This document shows positions 26,771 to 35,216 of a stretch of 64,000 nucleotides of DNA, piece after piece. A program made the position numbers and the translations under genes. This stretch comes from Marinobacter sediminicola (lineage in GTDB: Bacteria; Pseudomonadota; Gammaproteobacteria; Pseudomonadales; Oleiphilaceae). Position 1 is the stretch's first letter; each line of letters begins with the position of its first letter. The DNA is taken from positions 248,001 through 312,000 of the forward strand of contig NZ_JAVIXR010000003.1 of assembly GCF_031157525.1 (NCBI RefSeq), given 5' to 3'. The notes under the pieces were generated by a model. It did no database searches. It worked only from the letters and a program-made list of their open reading frames with translations, and was not told the origin of the DNA.

Positions 26771-28197
26771 ATACAGCGCCCATTTTTGCCGTTGTAGGCC
26801 ATCCCAACAAAGGAAAATCCAGTGTGGTGGCCACCCTTTCCCAGAACGATGGCATTGCCATTGCGCTGGAGCCGGGCACCACACGCAAGCGCCAGTCCTA
26901 CCCACTGAGTGTGGATGGCAGGGTTCTCTACACACTGGTGGACACACCCGGCTTTCAGCGCCCCAGGCGGGTGCTCGAATGGCTTGAGGCCCACAGTGTT
27001 TCTGCATCAGACCACGGCGAAACGGTTCGTGCATTTGTTCTTCAACATCAGGGCGACAGCCGCTTCACTGACGAATGTGAACTGCTTGCACCCTTGATTG
27101 AAGGCGCGGGAATTATCTATGTGGTGGACGGCTCGGCGCCCTACAGTGCCGAGCACGAAGCCGAGATGACCATACTGCGCTGGACCGGCCAGCCTAGCCT
27201 GGCCCTGATCAACAGCATCGGGCCCGACGACTACAGCGACACCTGGCACTCCGCGCTTGGCCAGTTTTTCCAGGTTGTACGCAAGTTCGATGCGGTTCGC
27301 GCCCCATTCGAGCAACATCTCAGCTTGTTGCGTGCATTTGGACAACTTGAACCAGACTGGGAAAAGCCTCTGGATCAGGCAACACATCACCTCTCGGCCC
27401 AGCGCGAGCAGCGTCGCCACCAGGCGGCCGGCATCATAGCCAAAGCGCTGTTTGACATGATGTCGTTTCGGGAGAAGCGCACGCTAACGCTGGATCAAGT
27501 CGCGGGCACCAGCGACAGCACCCTTGCAGATCAACTCCGGCAGCGTTGGTACCAGCACCAACGCCAACGGGAACAATCTCTGCGCGTGAACATCGAGCAC
27601 CTGTACCAGCATCAAAGTATCCGGCGACAAGAGGCCGAGCTGGAATGGCACAGCGACCATGACCTGTTTTCCGAAGACAGCCGCAAACACTGGGCTGTTA
27701 GCAGGCGCTATCTGGCCACAGCTGGTTTCGGTGCGGGCGCCGTCAGCGGAGCAGGGCTGGATGCCCTGACTCTGGGCTCATCACTGGGCACCGGGGCTCT
27801 GGTGGGCGGCCTGCTCGGCGCAGCCGGGAGCTATTTCTACGGCGGCAAGCTCACCCTGCCGGTACTGAATATCGGGCTGCTCCAGGACGGCCTGAAAACA
27901 GCTACGTTCGGGCCTGTGCAAGACAGCCAGTTTGGTTACGTAGTGCTGGGGCGGGCCGTGGATCATTGGTGGCACATCAGTCATCGCAACCACGCCGGCA
28001 GAGAACTACTTGATCTGCAGCCGGCCGATCATCACTGGCTTGAACGACTCGACAAAAAGAGCCGTCAAACCATCCAGAGAGCCTTGGACAAATGCCGTAA
28101 ACAGCAGCCTCTGGAAGACGCTCAGCAGCAACGTTTTAACACCGCCATTGAGCAGTGCATGGCTGTTTATGACGACTGGCGGTTGAATCGCACCTGA
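26767..28197 (+). CDS. DUF3482 GTPase with glycine-rich membrane-associating region
   Basis: A 476-residue protein. The N-terminal small GTPase domain has G1 GHPNKGKSS, G3 VDTPGF and a later SALGQ-like part. The C-terminal DUF3482 region contains a long glycine/alanine stretch (about residues 320-355: GFGAGAVSGAGLDALTLGSS and LLGAAGSYFYGG) resembling a glycine zipper able to enter membranes. Translation is coupled to DUF2868 through ATGA. The two probably act as one membrane-bound GTPase complex (inference); the process is unknown. Confidence 0.9.
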   Translation: MNTAPIFAVVGHPNKGKSSVVATLSQNDGIAIALEPGTTRKRQSYPLSVDGRVLYTLVDTPGFQRPRRVLEWLEAHSVSASDHGETVRAFVLQHQGDSRFTDECELLAPLIEGAGIIYVVDGSAPYSAEHEAEMTILRWTGQPSLALINSIGPDDYSDTWHSALGQFFQVVRKFDAVRAPFEQHLSLLRAFGQLEPDWEKPLDQATHHLSAQREQRRHQAAGIIAKALFDMMSFREKRTLTLDQVAGTSDSTLADQLRQRWYQHQRQREQSLRVNIEHLYQHQSIRRQEAELEWHSDHDLFSEDSRKHWAVSRRYLATAGFGAGAVSGAGLDALTLGSSLGTGALVGGLLGAAGSYFYGGKLTLPVLNIGLLQDGLKTATFGPVQDSQFGYVVLGRAVDHWWHISHRNHAGRELLDLQPADHHWLERLDKKSRQTIQRALDKCRKQQPLEDAQQQRFNTAIEQCMAVYDDWRLNRT

Positions 28198-28247
28198 AAT
28201 GAATGTTTATACTGTAAGGCTATTCCATCAATAAACGAGGAATGCTC

Positions 28248-28643
28248 ATGAAGATAGTACGAGTTCAGGACATCATCGGTACCGAACGTGAAGTGCACGG
28301 CCCAGGTTGGACCAGCCGTCGTATGTTGTTGAAAAAAGACGGCATGGGCTTCTCTTTCCACGAAACGATCATCCCTGCCGGTGCTGAGCTGAACCTGTGG
28401 TACAAGCACCACCTGGAAGCGGTTTACTGCGTAGCCGGCAATGGCAGCATTACCGATAAAGCCACCGGTGAAACCCATCAGATCTCCGACGGCACGCTAT
28501 ACGCCCTCGACAAGCACGATCAGCACACCCTTCGCGGCGGCACTGAAGACATGCGCTTAATCTGCTCGTTTAACCCGCCTGTAACCGGGCAGGAAGTACA
28601 CGACGAAGACGGCGCCTACCTGCCGGATACCAGCGAAGACTAA
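28248..28643 (+). CDS. ectC: L-ectoine synthase EctC, orphan
   Basis: A 131-residue cupin enzyme that cyclises N-gamma-acetyl-2,4-diaminobutyrate to the osmolyte ectoine. The residues known as iron ligands in EctC are all present: Glu57 (HHLEAVY), Tyr85 (GTLYALD) and His93 (KHDQHTL). The start at 28248 has GAGG seven bases upstream; the ATG at 28242 is too close to it. Neither ectA nor ectB is within the window, so this is a solitary copy. An MFS gene follows after six bases, suggesting co-transcription. Confidence 0.95.
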   Translation: MKIVRVQDIIGTEREVHGPGWTSRRMLLKKDGMGFSFHETIIPAGAELNLWYKHHLEAVYCVAGNGSITDKATGETHQISDGTLYALDKHDQHTLRGGTEDMRLICSFNPPVTGQEVHDEDGAYLPDTSED

Positions 28644-28649
28644 TCTTAC

Positions 28650-29840
28650 TTGTCCAGAGCTGAACACCCCGCGCCATCCACATCGCCATCGACAGCAAGC
28701 CTGCTGCCGGTGGCGGTTTTACTTTGGCTGGCCGGGGTCTACCTGCGCATTCCCATACTGGTTGCGCCACCGCTGGCACCGTTTATCGGTGACGAACTGG
28801 CATTGTCTCAGACCTTAACCGGTGCCCTGACCACACTGCCCATCCTTATGCTAGCCATAGGCTCCATGCCTGGCTCACTATTCATTTCCCGCATAGGCCC
28901 ACGCAACACACTGGCACTGGCCATGCTCATTATGGTCATCGGCTCCGCAGGCCGTGGGTTGGCACCCGACACCATCACCTTAATGCTCACCAGCGCCGTG
29001 ATGGGTGTAGGCATAGCCATGATGCAGCCAGCTTTACCAGCACTGCTTCCACGCTGGCTGGAGCCCAAAAACCTGGCACTCGGCTCAGCCATCTACATGA
29101 ACGGCATGCTGATGGGCGAATTCATCGGCGCAGGAATCACCCTGCCGGTCATCATGCCGCTACTGGACAACAGCTGGCGCGCAACCATGCTGGTATGGTC
29201 ATTACCCGCACTGCTGGTCACCGCAGCCCTGTTCCTGCCCAAACGCGACCTGGCAAGACCTACCCGAAAAGTCGCCTGGCTACCCGACTGGAAAAACCCA
29301 CTAACACTTAAACTGGGCTTATTACTCGGCGTATCCGGCTCCCTGTTTTTCGGCGTAAACGCCTACCTCGCGGCATTACTGGAACAAAGAGGAGAGTTCG
29401 ACAACCTCACCGAAGCCCTGTTCTGGTACAACTTCGCTCAGGTGATTGCTTCGCTATTGATGCTGAAAATGGCCCGCTACTGGGTAGGAAGAAAAGCCCC
29501 ACTGCTCATCATGCTGATACTCAGCCTGCTGGGAACAATCGGGTTATTGGTGTTTACAGGATGGTGGGCAATCGCCAGCGCAACGTTCATGAGCTTCACG
29601 GCGGGCATATTGCTGATCATGATGGTGGCGTTACCGCCGCTTCTGGTACCCGCCAACGAAACCGGCAGACTGTCCGCCGGCAACTTTCTTGTCGGCTATA
29701 CCATAGCCTTCGCCGTACCCATGCTGGGCGGCGTACTTTCTGATTGGACCGGCGACATACGACACGCCATAGCAGTAATGATTGCCTACGGAGTTCTGGT
29801 TTCTCCATTGGCAATCAAACTAAACCTGGAGCGACAGTAA
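28650..29840 (+). CDS. MFS transporter, CynX/NimT-like
   Basis: A 396-residue, 12-helix major facilitator protein of the cyanate/nitroimidazole (CynX/NimT) type. Recognisable parts are LRIPILVAPPLAPFIGDEL, SRIGPRNTLALAML after helix 2, and a central basic loop (PKRDLARPTRKVAW). The only start before helix 1 is a TTG at 28650, six bases after the ectC stop; no strong ribosome site is present, which fits coupling to ectC. The substrate is unknown; linkage raises the possibility of ectoine or a precursor. Confidence 0.85.
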   Translation: MSRAEHPAPSTSPSTASLLPVAVLLWLAGVYLRIPILVAPPLAPFIGDELALSQTLTGALTTLPILMLAIGSMPGSLFISRIGPRNTLALAMLIMVIGSAGRGLAPDTITLMLTSAVMGVGIAMMQPALPALLPRWLEPKNLALGSAIYMNGMLMGEFIGAGITLPVIMPLLDNSWRATMLVWSLPALLVTAALFLPKRDLARPTRKVAWLPDWKNPLTLKLGLLLGVSGSLFFGVNAYLAALLEQRGEFDNLTEALFWYNFAQVIASLLMLKMARYWVGRKAPLLIMLILSLLGTIGLLVFTGWWAIASATFMSFTAGILLIMMVALPPLLVPANETGRLSAGNFLVGYTIAFAVPMLGGVLSDWTGDIRHAIAVMIAYGVLVSPLAIKLNLERQ

Positions 29841-29876
29841 AGCTCAGCCTGCTAGCGTTGGTGCAGGGCCTGGGCG

Positions 29877-29949
29877 CGGGGTGTCTTTTCCTCTGGGAAA
29901 AACAACTCGCTGCGCTCAGACATCTTTTTCCCGGCGGAAAAGACACCCC
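29877..29949 (-). repeat. Palindromic element family 1, copy 1
   Basis: Outer arms GGGGTGTCTTTTCC and GGAAAAGACACCCC, inner arms GGGAAAAA and TTTTTCCC, and the core ATGTCTGAGCGCAGCGAG on the minus strand. It lies between the convergent ends of the MFS gene and the decarboxylase gene, where it may also terminate transcription. Confidence 0.85.
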
Positions 29950-29972
29950 ACACCCTGGCCTTCTGACTTTGG

Positions 29973-31148
29973 TTAGATGTAGTAATCCTTTAATGGGGGG
30001 AACCCATTAAACTCCACGGCACTGTAGGTTGTTGTATAGGCTCCAGTGGACAGCCAGTACATGCGATCACCGATAGCCAGATTCAGTGGCAGCGGGTATT
30101 TGTGGTGCTCGTACATAATGTCCGCACTGTCACAGGTCGGGCCCGCAATAACACAGTCTTCGCCTTCACCTTTCTTATCCGTCCAGATTGGAAACTTGAT
30201 CGCTTCATCCAGCGTCTCGATCAGACCATTAAACTTGCCCACATCCGTAAACACCCAACGGTGCAGCGCTGTACGGGATTTACGGGCGATCAAAACCACC
30301 TCGCTCACCAGAACACCGGCGTTGGAAATCAACGAACGACCGGGCTCGATAATGATTTCCGGGAGATCATCGCCAAAGTCTTCCTTCAGGAAGCGAGTAA
30401 TTTCAGAGGCGTATACACCCAACTCGTTGGTCCGGTTGATGTAGTTAGCCGGAAAACCACCGCCCATATTGATCATTTTCAATTCGATGCCGTCTTCTTC
30501 TTTCAATCGCTCGAAAATGACCTTTACCTTGTTCAGTGCCGAGTCCCAGGCACCAATTTCACGCTGCTGGGAGCCCACGTGGAAGGACACACCGTAAGGC
30601 ACCAGGCCAAGATCGCGGGCCAGAATCAGCAGGTCCATGGCCATGTCATTCTCACAGCCAAACTTCCGGGAAAGAGGCCAATCTGCTGTTTGCGTGCCAT
30701 CGGTCAGAACACGCACGTAAATCTTCGAGCCAGGCGCCGCCTTGGCAATGTTACGCAAATCCGCCTCGGAGTCCGTGGCGAACATACGAACACCCTTCTC
30801 ATAAAAAGTGCGAATGTCCCGCGCCTTTTTTATGGTGTTGCCGTAGCTGATCCGATCGCCGGTCACGCCCAGCCCCATCACCTTTTCCAACTCATACACC
30901 GACGCGATATCAAAGCTCGCACCCTTGTCCCGCAGCATGGTCAGAACCTGCGGAGCCGGGTTGGCTTTCACTGCGTAATACACGTTCGCGTAAGGAAAAC
31001 CTTCCACCAACTCGTCGTACTGACGATTAATAGTGGCGGTATCAATCACCACAAAGGGTGTTTCCTTGGTATCCGCAAACGCCTTGATGCGCTCAAAGGT
31101 CTCGGCAGTGTAGTAATCGGCGATGTTAGCGTTGGCTGACTCGGTCAT
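29973..31148 (-). CDS. Fold-III PLP-dependent ornithine/lysine-type decarboxylase
   Basis: A 391-residue enzyme of the alanine-racemase-fold decarboxylases (eukaryote-type ornithine decarboxylase, lysine/ornithine decarboxylase of Pseudomonas and Vibrio). The PLP lysine is Lys61 in YYAVKANPAP. Further motifs are FHVGSQ, NMGGGFPANY, IIEPGRS, and GPTCDSAD with the catalytic Cys. It would make putrescine or cadaverine; the sequence as read does not decide which. The start is the ATG at 31148 behind a G-rich site; a frame reaching 31484 is non-coding and includes repeat copy 2. Confidence 0.93.
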   Translation of the reverse strand: MTESANANIADYYTAETFERIKAFADTKETPFVVIDTATINRQYDELVEGFPYANVYYAVKANPAPQVLTMLRDKGASFDIASVYELEKVMGLGVTGDRISYGNTIKKARDIRTFYEKGVRMFATDSEADLRNIAKAAPGSKIYVRVLTDGTQTADWPLSRKFGCENDMAMDLLILARDLGLVPYGVSFHVGSQQREIGAWDSALNKVKVIFERLKEEDGIELKMINMGGGFPANYINRTNELGVYASEITRFLKEDFGDDLPEIIIEPGRSLISNAGVLVSEVVLIARKSRTALHRWVFTDVGKFNGLIETLDEAIKFPIWTDKKGEGEDCVIAGPTCDSADIMYEHHKYPLPLNLAIGDRMYWLSTGAYTTTYSAVEFNGFPPLKDYYI

Positions 31149-31316
31149 GGATGGTGGTCCCCCCAGGGGTAATAAAGCAATATTCAATAACGGGAACCAA
31201 ACCAAAATTGGCCCCCTGCAATGGGCGCGATAATCAGGCTTTTCCCACCCCACAGATATGAGCACATCTACCCATAATTTGTACAGCGACCTGCTCTCAA
31301 GAATGGCCGTCAGGTC

Positions 31317-31399
31317 GAGTAGCCGGGGCCCTTTCTGTCGGGAAAAGATGTCTGAGCGCAGCGAGTTGTTTTTCCCAGAAGAAAGGGCCCCGGCTACTC
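31317..31399 (+). repeat. Palindromic element family 1, copy 2
   Basis: Perfect 19-base outer arms (GAGTAGCCGGGGCCCTTTC and its complement), inner arms GGGAAAA and TTTTCCC, and core ATGTCTGAGCGCAGCGAG. It sits in the 335-base gap between two divergent genes (decarboxylase and cti), where no gene ends, so it is not simply a terminator. The rest of that gap holds the two promoters. Confidence 0.88.
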
Positions 31400-31447
31400 G
31401 GCCTCCCCCCAAATGAAGAGGCCTTAGCGAACACCTATTCAACCGTC

Positions 31448-31453
31448 TATAAT
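31448..31453 (+). promoter_or_regulatory. Possible -10 element of cti
   Basis: TATAAT, 30 bases before the cti ATG. No good -35 hexamer is visible at the usual spacing, so confidence is low. Confidence 0.35.
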
Positions 31454-31483
31454 TCACAAAACTCAAACGACTACAGGCCCCCA

Positions 31484-33838
31484 ATGGCGAGAATCATCTC
31501 TGCAGCGCTCCTGGCCCTGCTATTTCTGGCAGGCTGCGCCGAAAACACCACGCCGCCCACATTCAAACAGGCACTGCCCACTGCAACTCAACAACCCGTC
31601 AGCTTCAACGACGACGTTCGTCCCATTGTCGAAGCCAAGTGCCTGGCCTGCCATAGCTGCTTTGACGCCCCTTGCCAGCTCAAGATGGAGTACTCCGACG
31701 GCCTGATTCGTGGTGCCCACAAAAATCCGGTTTACAACGGCGCTCGTTTTGACCCCCAGCAAACCACACGCCTGGGCATTGATGCCCATACCGAACAACA
31801 ATGGCGAGAGATGGGCTTTTACTCCGTGCTGGCGAGAGGCGACCAAACCCGCAGCCTGTTCGAGAACATGATTCGCCTGGGCAAACAGTATGAGTTTGCG
31901 CCCAACAGCAAACTGCCCGACAACATCGAACTGGGCCTGTCCCGCGCTAACCAGTGTGTCAGCAACGAAGATTTCTCCGACTACGCCAGCGACCATCCCT
32001 ATGAAGGCATGCCACTGGCCGTTACCGGCCTCACCGACGACGAATACGCCACACTCACTGGCTGGATTAATCAGGGTGGCGCTATCAGCCCATTGGTTAC
32101 CAAGCCGAATGACACTGAGCTGAATCACATCAACCGCTGGGAAGCCTGGCTTAATGATCGTAGCCCCCGCCAGCAATTGATCAGCCGCTGGATTTACGAA
32201 CATCTTTATCTGGCGCACCTGTACTTTGAGGATGAGGGCGCAGATACCCGCTTCTTTGAAATTGTGCGCTCCCACACCGTGCCGGGCACACCCGTTGATA
32301 TAATTGCGACCCGACGCCCCAACGACGACCCCGAAGGCCCAGTGTATTACCGCCTGCGCCCGGTTGCCGGCAGCATTGTGCACAAACGCCACATTACCTT
32401 CGCATTCGGGGAGAAGCCGTTTGAACGCACCCGGGAGCTGTTTTACGCCGACGACTGGCAAGTAGACGCCCTGCCGGACTACAGCCGGGATAGTCGCGCC
32501 AACCCGTTTGTGACCTTCGCAGACATACCGGCAAAAGCCCGCTACCAGTTCATGCTGGATAACGCAGAGTATTTCACACGCACCTTCATTCGCGGGCCGG
32601 TATGCCGCGGCCAGATTGCCACCGACGTGATCCGGGATCACTTTTGGGTTAGCTACCACGATCCGGAAGACGATCTTTACGTAACCGATGCGGAGTATCG
32701 CGACAAGGTAAGCCCATTACTGGCTCTGCCTGGTCAGGACAGCGCACTGCTGGATCTGGGGGACAACTGGCTCACCTATCAAGGCAAACGCAACCGCTAC
32801 CATGAACTGCGAAATCAGGCCTACCGAGAGGCTTACCCAAAAGGTGCCTCCCTCGACCATATCTGGGATGGCGACGGCTACAATACCAACGCCCTGTTAA
32901 CGGTGTTCCGCCACCACAATAATGCCTCAGTACAGAGGGGGCTCATCGGCCAAGTGCCGTTAACCAGTTGGTGGATGGATTACCCGCTGCTTGAACGCAC
33001 CTATTACGAACTGGTGGTGAACTTCGACGTGTTCGGCAATGTGGCCCACCAAGTCCAAACGCGCCTCTACTTTGACCTGATCCGAAACGGCGGTGAACAG
33101 GACTACCTCAGGCTGATACCGCCAAGGGAACGCAATCGGGTTTTGCGTAATTGGTATCAGGATTCAGGTTCGCTAAAACTGGATTACAGCTACGCCAGCA
33201 TGAACGATACGGCCCCCTCACAGGTGCCCTATGTCACTTCGGCTTTCAATGAAGAGCTGGGCGCTCGCATGCTGTTAAAATTCCACGAACTGAATGCCGA
33301 ACGGGATGACCCTATCAACCGCTGTGGCGGCAGTGACTGTGGCCGAAAAGACGAACCAGAGTGGATTCGGGAAGCCGATCAGGTGCTGTCTGAGTTAGCT
33401 GCTACCCGGGCCGAATTCCTCCCTGCAATCAACTACGTGCCAGACGTTACCTTTTTGCGGGTTCACAACGGAGACGGGCAGCGCACGGTTTACACGGTTA
33501 TCCGCGACCGCGCCCACAGCAATGTCGCCTTCCTGCTGGGAGAAGATTCACGCTACCAGCCGGAGAACGACAAGCTGACCATCTACCCGGGAATCATCGG
33601 CAGCTACCCCAACTTCATCTTCGACATTCCCGCCGCGCAGCTCGGCTTGTTCAAAGACCGGATGAAGGCCCTGAAGGCTGAGGAACCAAAAGCGTTTGAA
33701 TCTCTGGTGAGCGTATGGGGCGTACGCCGCACCCACCGGCAGTTCTGGGAAATTCTTCACGACATTACCGCCTGGCACCGTGAGCACCAGCCCCTGCAGG
33801 CAGGAATTTTCGACATTAACCGTTACAAAAACCTGTAA
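31484..33838 (+). CDS. cti: Fatty acid cis/trans isomerase Cti
   Basis: A 784-residue periplasmic heme protein that converts cis- to trans-unsaturated phospholipid acyl chains, a rapid response to solvents and heat in Pseudomonas, Vibrio and relatives. The c-type heme site CLACH is at residues 53-57. Typical family blocks are VYNGARFDPQQTTRLGID, TDDEYATLTGWINQGG and VWGVRRTHRQFWEILHD. The N-terminus (LLFLAGC, Cys18) looks like a lipoprotein signal, so it may be lipid-anchored rather than freely soluble. It is transcribed alone, divergent from the decarboxylase. Confidence 0.95.
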   Translation: MARIISAALLALLFLAGCAENTTPPTFKQALPTATQQPVSFNDDVRPIVEAKCLACHSCFDAPCQLKMEYSDGLIRGAHKNPVYNGARFDPQQTTRLGIDAHTEQQWREMGFYSVLARGDQTRSLFENMIRLGKQYEFAPNSKLPDNIELGLSRANQCVSNEDFSDYASDHPYEGMPLAVTGLTDDEYATLTGWINQGGAISPLVTKPNDTELNHINRWEAWLNDRSPRQQLISRWIYEHLYLAHLYFEDEGADTRFFEIVRSHTVPGTPVDIIATRRPNDDPEGPVYYRLRPVAGSIVHKRHITFAFGEKPFERTRELFYADDWQVDALPDYSRDSRANPFVTFADIPAKARYQFMLDNAEYFTRTFIRGPVCRGQIATDVIRDHFWVSYHDPEDDLYVTDAEYRDKVSPLLALPGQDSALLDLGDNWLTYQGKRNRYHELRNQAYREAYPKGASLDHIWDGDGYNTNALLTVFRHHNNASVQRGLIGQVPLTSWWMDYPLLERTYYELVVNFDVFGNVAHQVQTRLYFDLIRNGGEQDYLRLIPPRERNRVLRNWYQDSGSLKLDYSYASMNDTAPSQVPYVTSAFNEELGARMLLKFHELNAERDDPINRCGGSDCGRKDEPEWIREADQVLSELAATRAEFLPAINYVPDVTFLRVHNGDGQRTVYTVIRDRAHSNVAFLLGEDSRYQPENDKLTIYPGIIGSYPNFIFDIPAAQLGLFKDRMKALKAEEPKAFESLVSVWGVRRTHRQFWEILHDITAWHREHQPLQAGIFDINRYKNL

Positions 33839-33870
33839 CCCTTTAGCTGTCTAACTCTCTAACCCAGGGC

Positions 33871-34689
33871 TCAAACCGCCACAGGGTGGAATGGCGCGGG
33901 GGTGTTAGAACCACCGGGGTCTCGGGGCTCACTCTGCTGTTGCAGGTATTCCAGAATCGCATCTTTCAGATCGCTGCCCTGGCCCAGCCCCTGATTACCG
34001 AATAAACGGTTGAATTCCAGTACAAACGGATAGCCCTCTACCAGGGCAATATCGAATCCCGCGTGATCCACTTCCAGTTCCCGGGCCAGACGCAGGGCGA
34101 GATCAGTCATCACCGCAGGTACCGGGCTGTTATCGATCTTGCCGCCCTTCGATACATTGTTGTAAAAACCCTGATCCGCCTGGGTGCGCCAATAGGCTGT
34201 CACAACCTTATCGCCCACCACCACAATGCGCGCATCGCGATCCAGCGGCAGGTACTCCTGAACGTAGAGAACCTCGGTGCGATCGCAGTATTTATGCCAA
34301 TCGTCACGGGTTTCAATCAGCCACACACCTTCGCCCATGCTGGCTTTTGGCAGCTTTGCCACAAAGGGCAGCGCCATAACACTCCAGATATGCTCGCGCT
34401 CCTCCGGGCCATTAGCCTCGATGATGGTCCAGGGGATATGCTCCGGCGCGACCGCCTCAAACGCCCGGGTCATTTCCACTTTGTCGTGGCCAATGCGGTA
34501 GCTGGCAACACTGGGGAACACGCGGCATTTCAAGCCATGTACCAGCGCATTGAGCTGCCAGTATTCGGGGAATAGCACCCAGTCTGCATTGCGCAGCAGT
34601 TCTTTATGGCGCAGGTAATTCTCCGGTTTCAATACTGTCGTATCCGGAAAGCCAAGTGTGCGGAAAATATTAAATGATACGAAATTCAT
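33871..34689 (-). CDS. ATP-grasp (RimK-like) domain protein
   Basis: A 272-residue protein with an ATP-grasp fold: a preATP part (TLGFPDTTVLKPENYLRHKE), the lysine region PFVAKLPKASMGEGVWLI, the hinge VLYVQEYLPLDRDARIVVVG and the metal-binding end DIALVEGYPFVLEFNRLFG. Such enzymes join a carboxylate to an amine with ATP; the substrate is unknown. The ATG at 34689 is preferred over an upstream TTG; neither has a clear ribosome site. It is convergent with cti (32 bases). Confidence 0.82.
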   Translation of the reverse strand: MNFVSFNIFRTLGFPDTTVLKPENYLRHKELLRNADWVLFPEYWQLNALVHGLKCRVFPSVASYRIGHDKVEMTRAFEAVAPEHIPWTIIEANGPEEREHIWSVMALPFVAKLPKASMGEGVWLIETRDDWHKYCDRTEVLYVQEYLPLDRDARIVVVGDKVVTAYWRTQADQGFYNNVSKGGKIDNSPVPAVMTDLALRLARELEVDHAGFDIALVEGYPFVLEFNRLFGNQGLGQGSDLKDAILEYLQQQSEPRDPGGSNTPAPFHPVAV

Positions 34690-34798
34690 GGGCGGGATCG
34701 CGCTGAGTGAAGTGGGCAATTTTTAAGCAGTTTTACCTTGGGCGCAAGTTTTTTTGTGGGCTAAATTGACGGTGGTCATGGTTTTCAGCAACGCAACT

Positions 34799-34817
34799 GA
34801 TAATAATTCGCATTACA
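34799..34817. promoter_or_regulatory. Possible Fur box upstream of the DUF6746 gene
   Basis: GATAATAATTCGCATTACA matches 13 of 19 positions of the classical Fur box by eye. It lies about 30 bases before the DUF6746 start. Suggestive only. Confidence 0.3.
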
Positions 34818-34847
34818 TTATGCGTTAACTTACCACGGAGCTTTACC

Positions 34848-35216
34848 ATGACAATTGTTCGCCAGTTTACCGCCGTAGCCGCCTCCCTGCTGATCGCTGT
34901 GCCCGCATTTGCCGGCGACAGCAGCCACTTCAAAGGCCAGCCAGCAAACACTCTTGAGCAGGCCGTTGCCAACTTCTCCGAGTACAACAACAAGCTGGAA
35001 AAAGTGCTGGCCGGTGAACTGACTCCGGAAGCCATGAACGAAGTGCACCAGCTCACCTACACTCTTGAAAATGCCCTGCAGAAGCTGGATGACGAAATTG
35101 ATGCGCTTGAGGACACCCTTGAGAAAGTCCACAAGGCCTCCGAGCATGCGGATCCTGATACCGTGCGCACGGCTGGCGAACAGTACCTCAGCAACAGCCG
35201 GAAGATGATCAAGTAG
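34848..35216 (+). CDS. Periplasmic helical protein (DUF6746-like)
   Basis: A 122-residue protein with a signal peptide cleaved after residues 20-22 (LLIAVPAFAGD). The mature part is two or three long amphipathic helices (LEQAVANFSEYNNKLEKVL, LENALQKLDDEIDALEDTL) rich in Glu, Asp and Lys. It resembles the family I recall as DUF6746. GGAG precedes the ATG. Function unknown; the acidic helices and a possible Fur box would suit metal-related stress, but this is inference. Confidence 0.8.
   Translation: MTIVRQFTAVAASLLIAVPAFAGDSSHFKGQPANTLEQAVANFSEYNNKLEKVLAGELTPEAMNEVHQLTYTLENALQKLDDEIDALEDTLEKVHKASEHADPDTVRTAGEQYLSNSRKMIK

Noticed and set aside
30102-31139. Open frame of 345 codons antisense to the decarboxylase
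   Set aside because: It is a mirror of the real gene: high His/Arg/Gln content, no signal or domain, no ribosome site.
31520-32659. Open frame of 379 codons antisense to cti
   Set aside because: Same reasoning; the cti frame has a heme motif, a signal and family blocks, the antisense frame has none.
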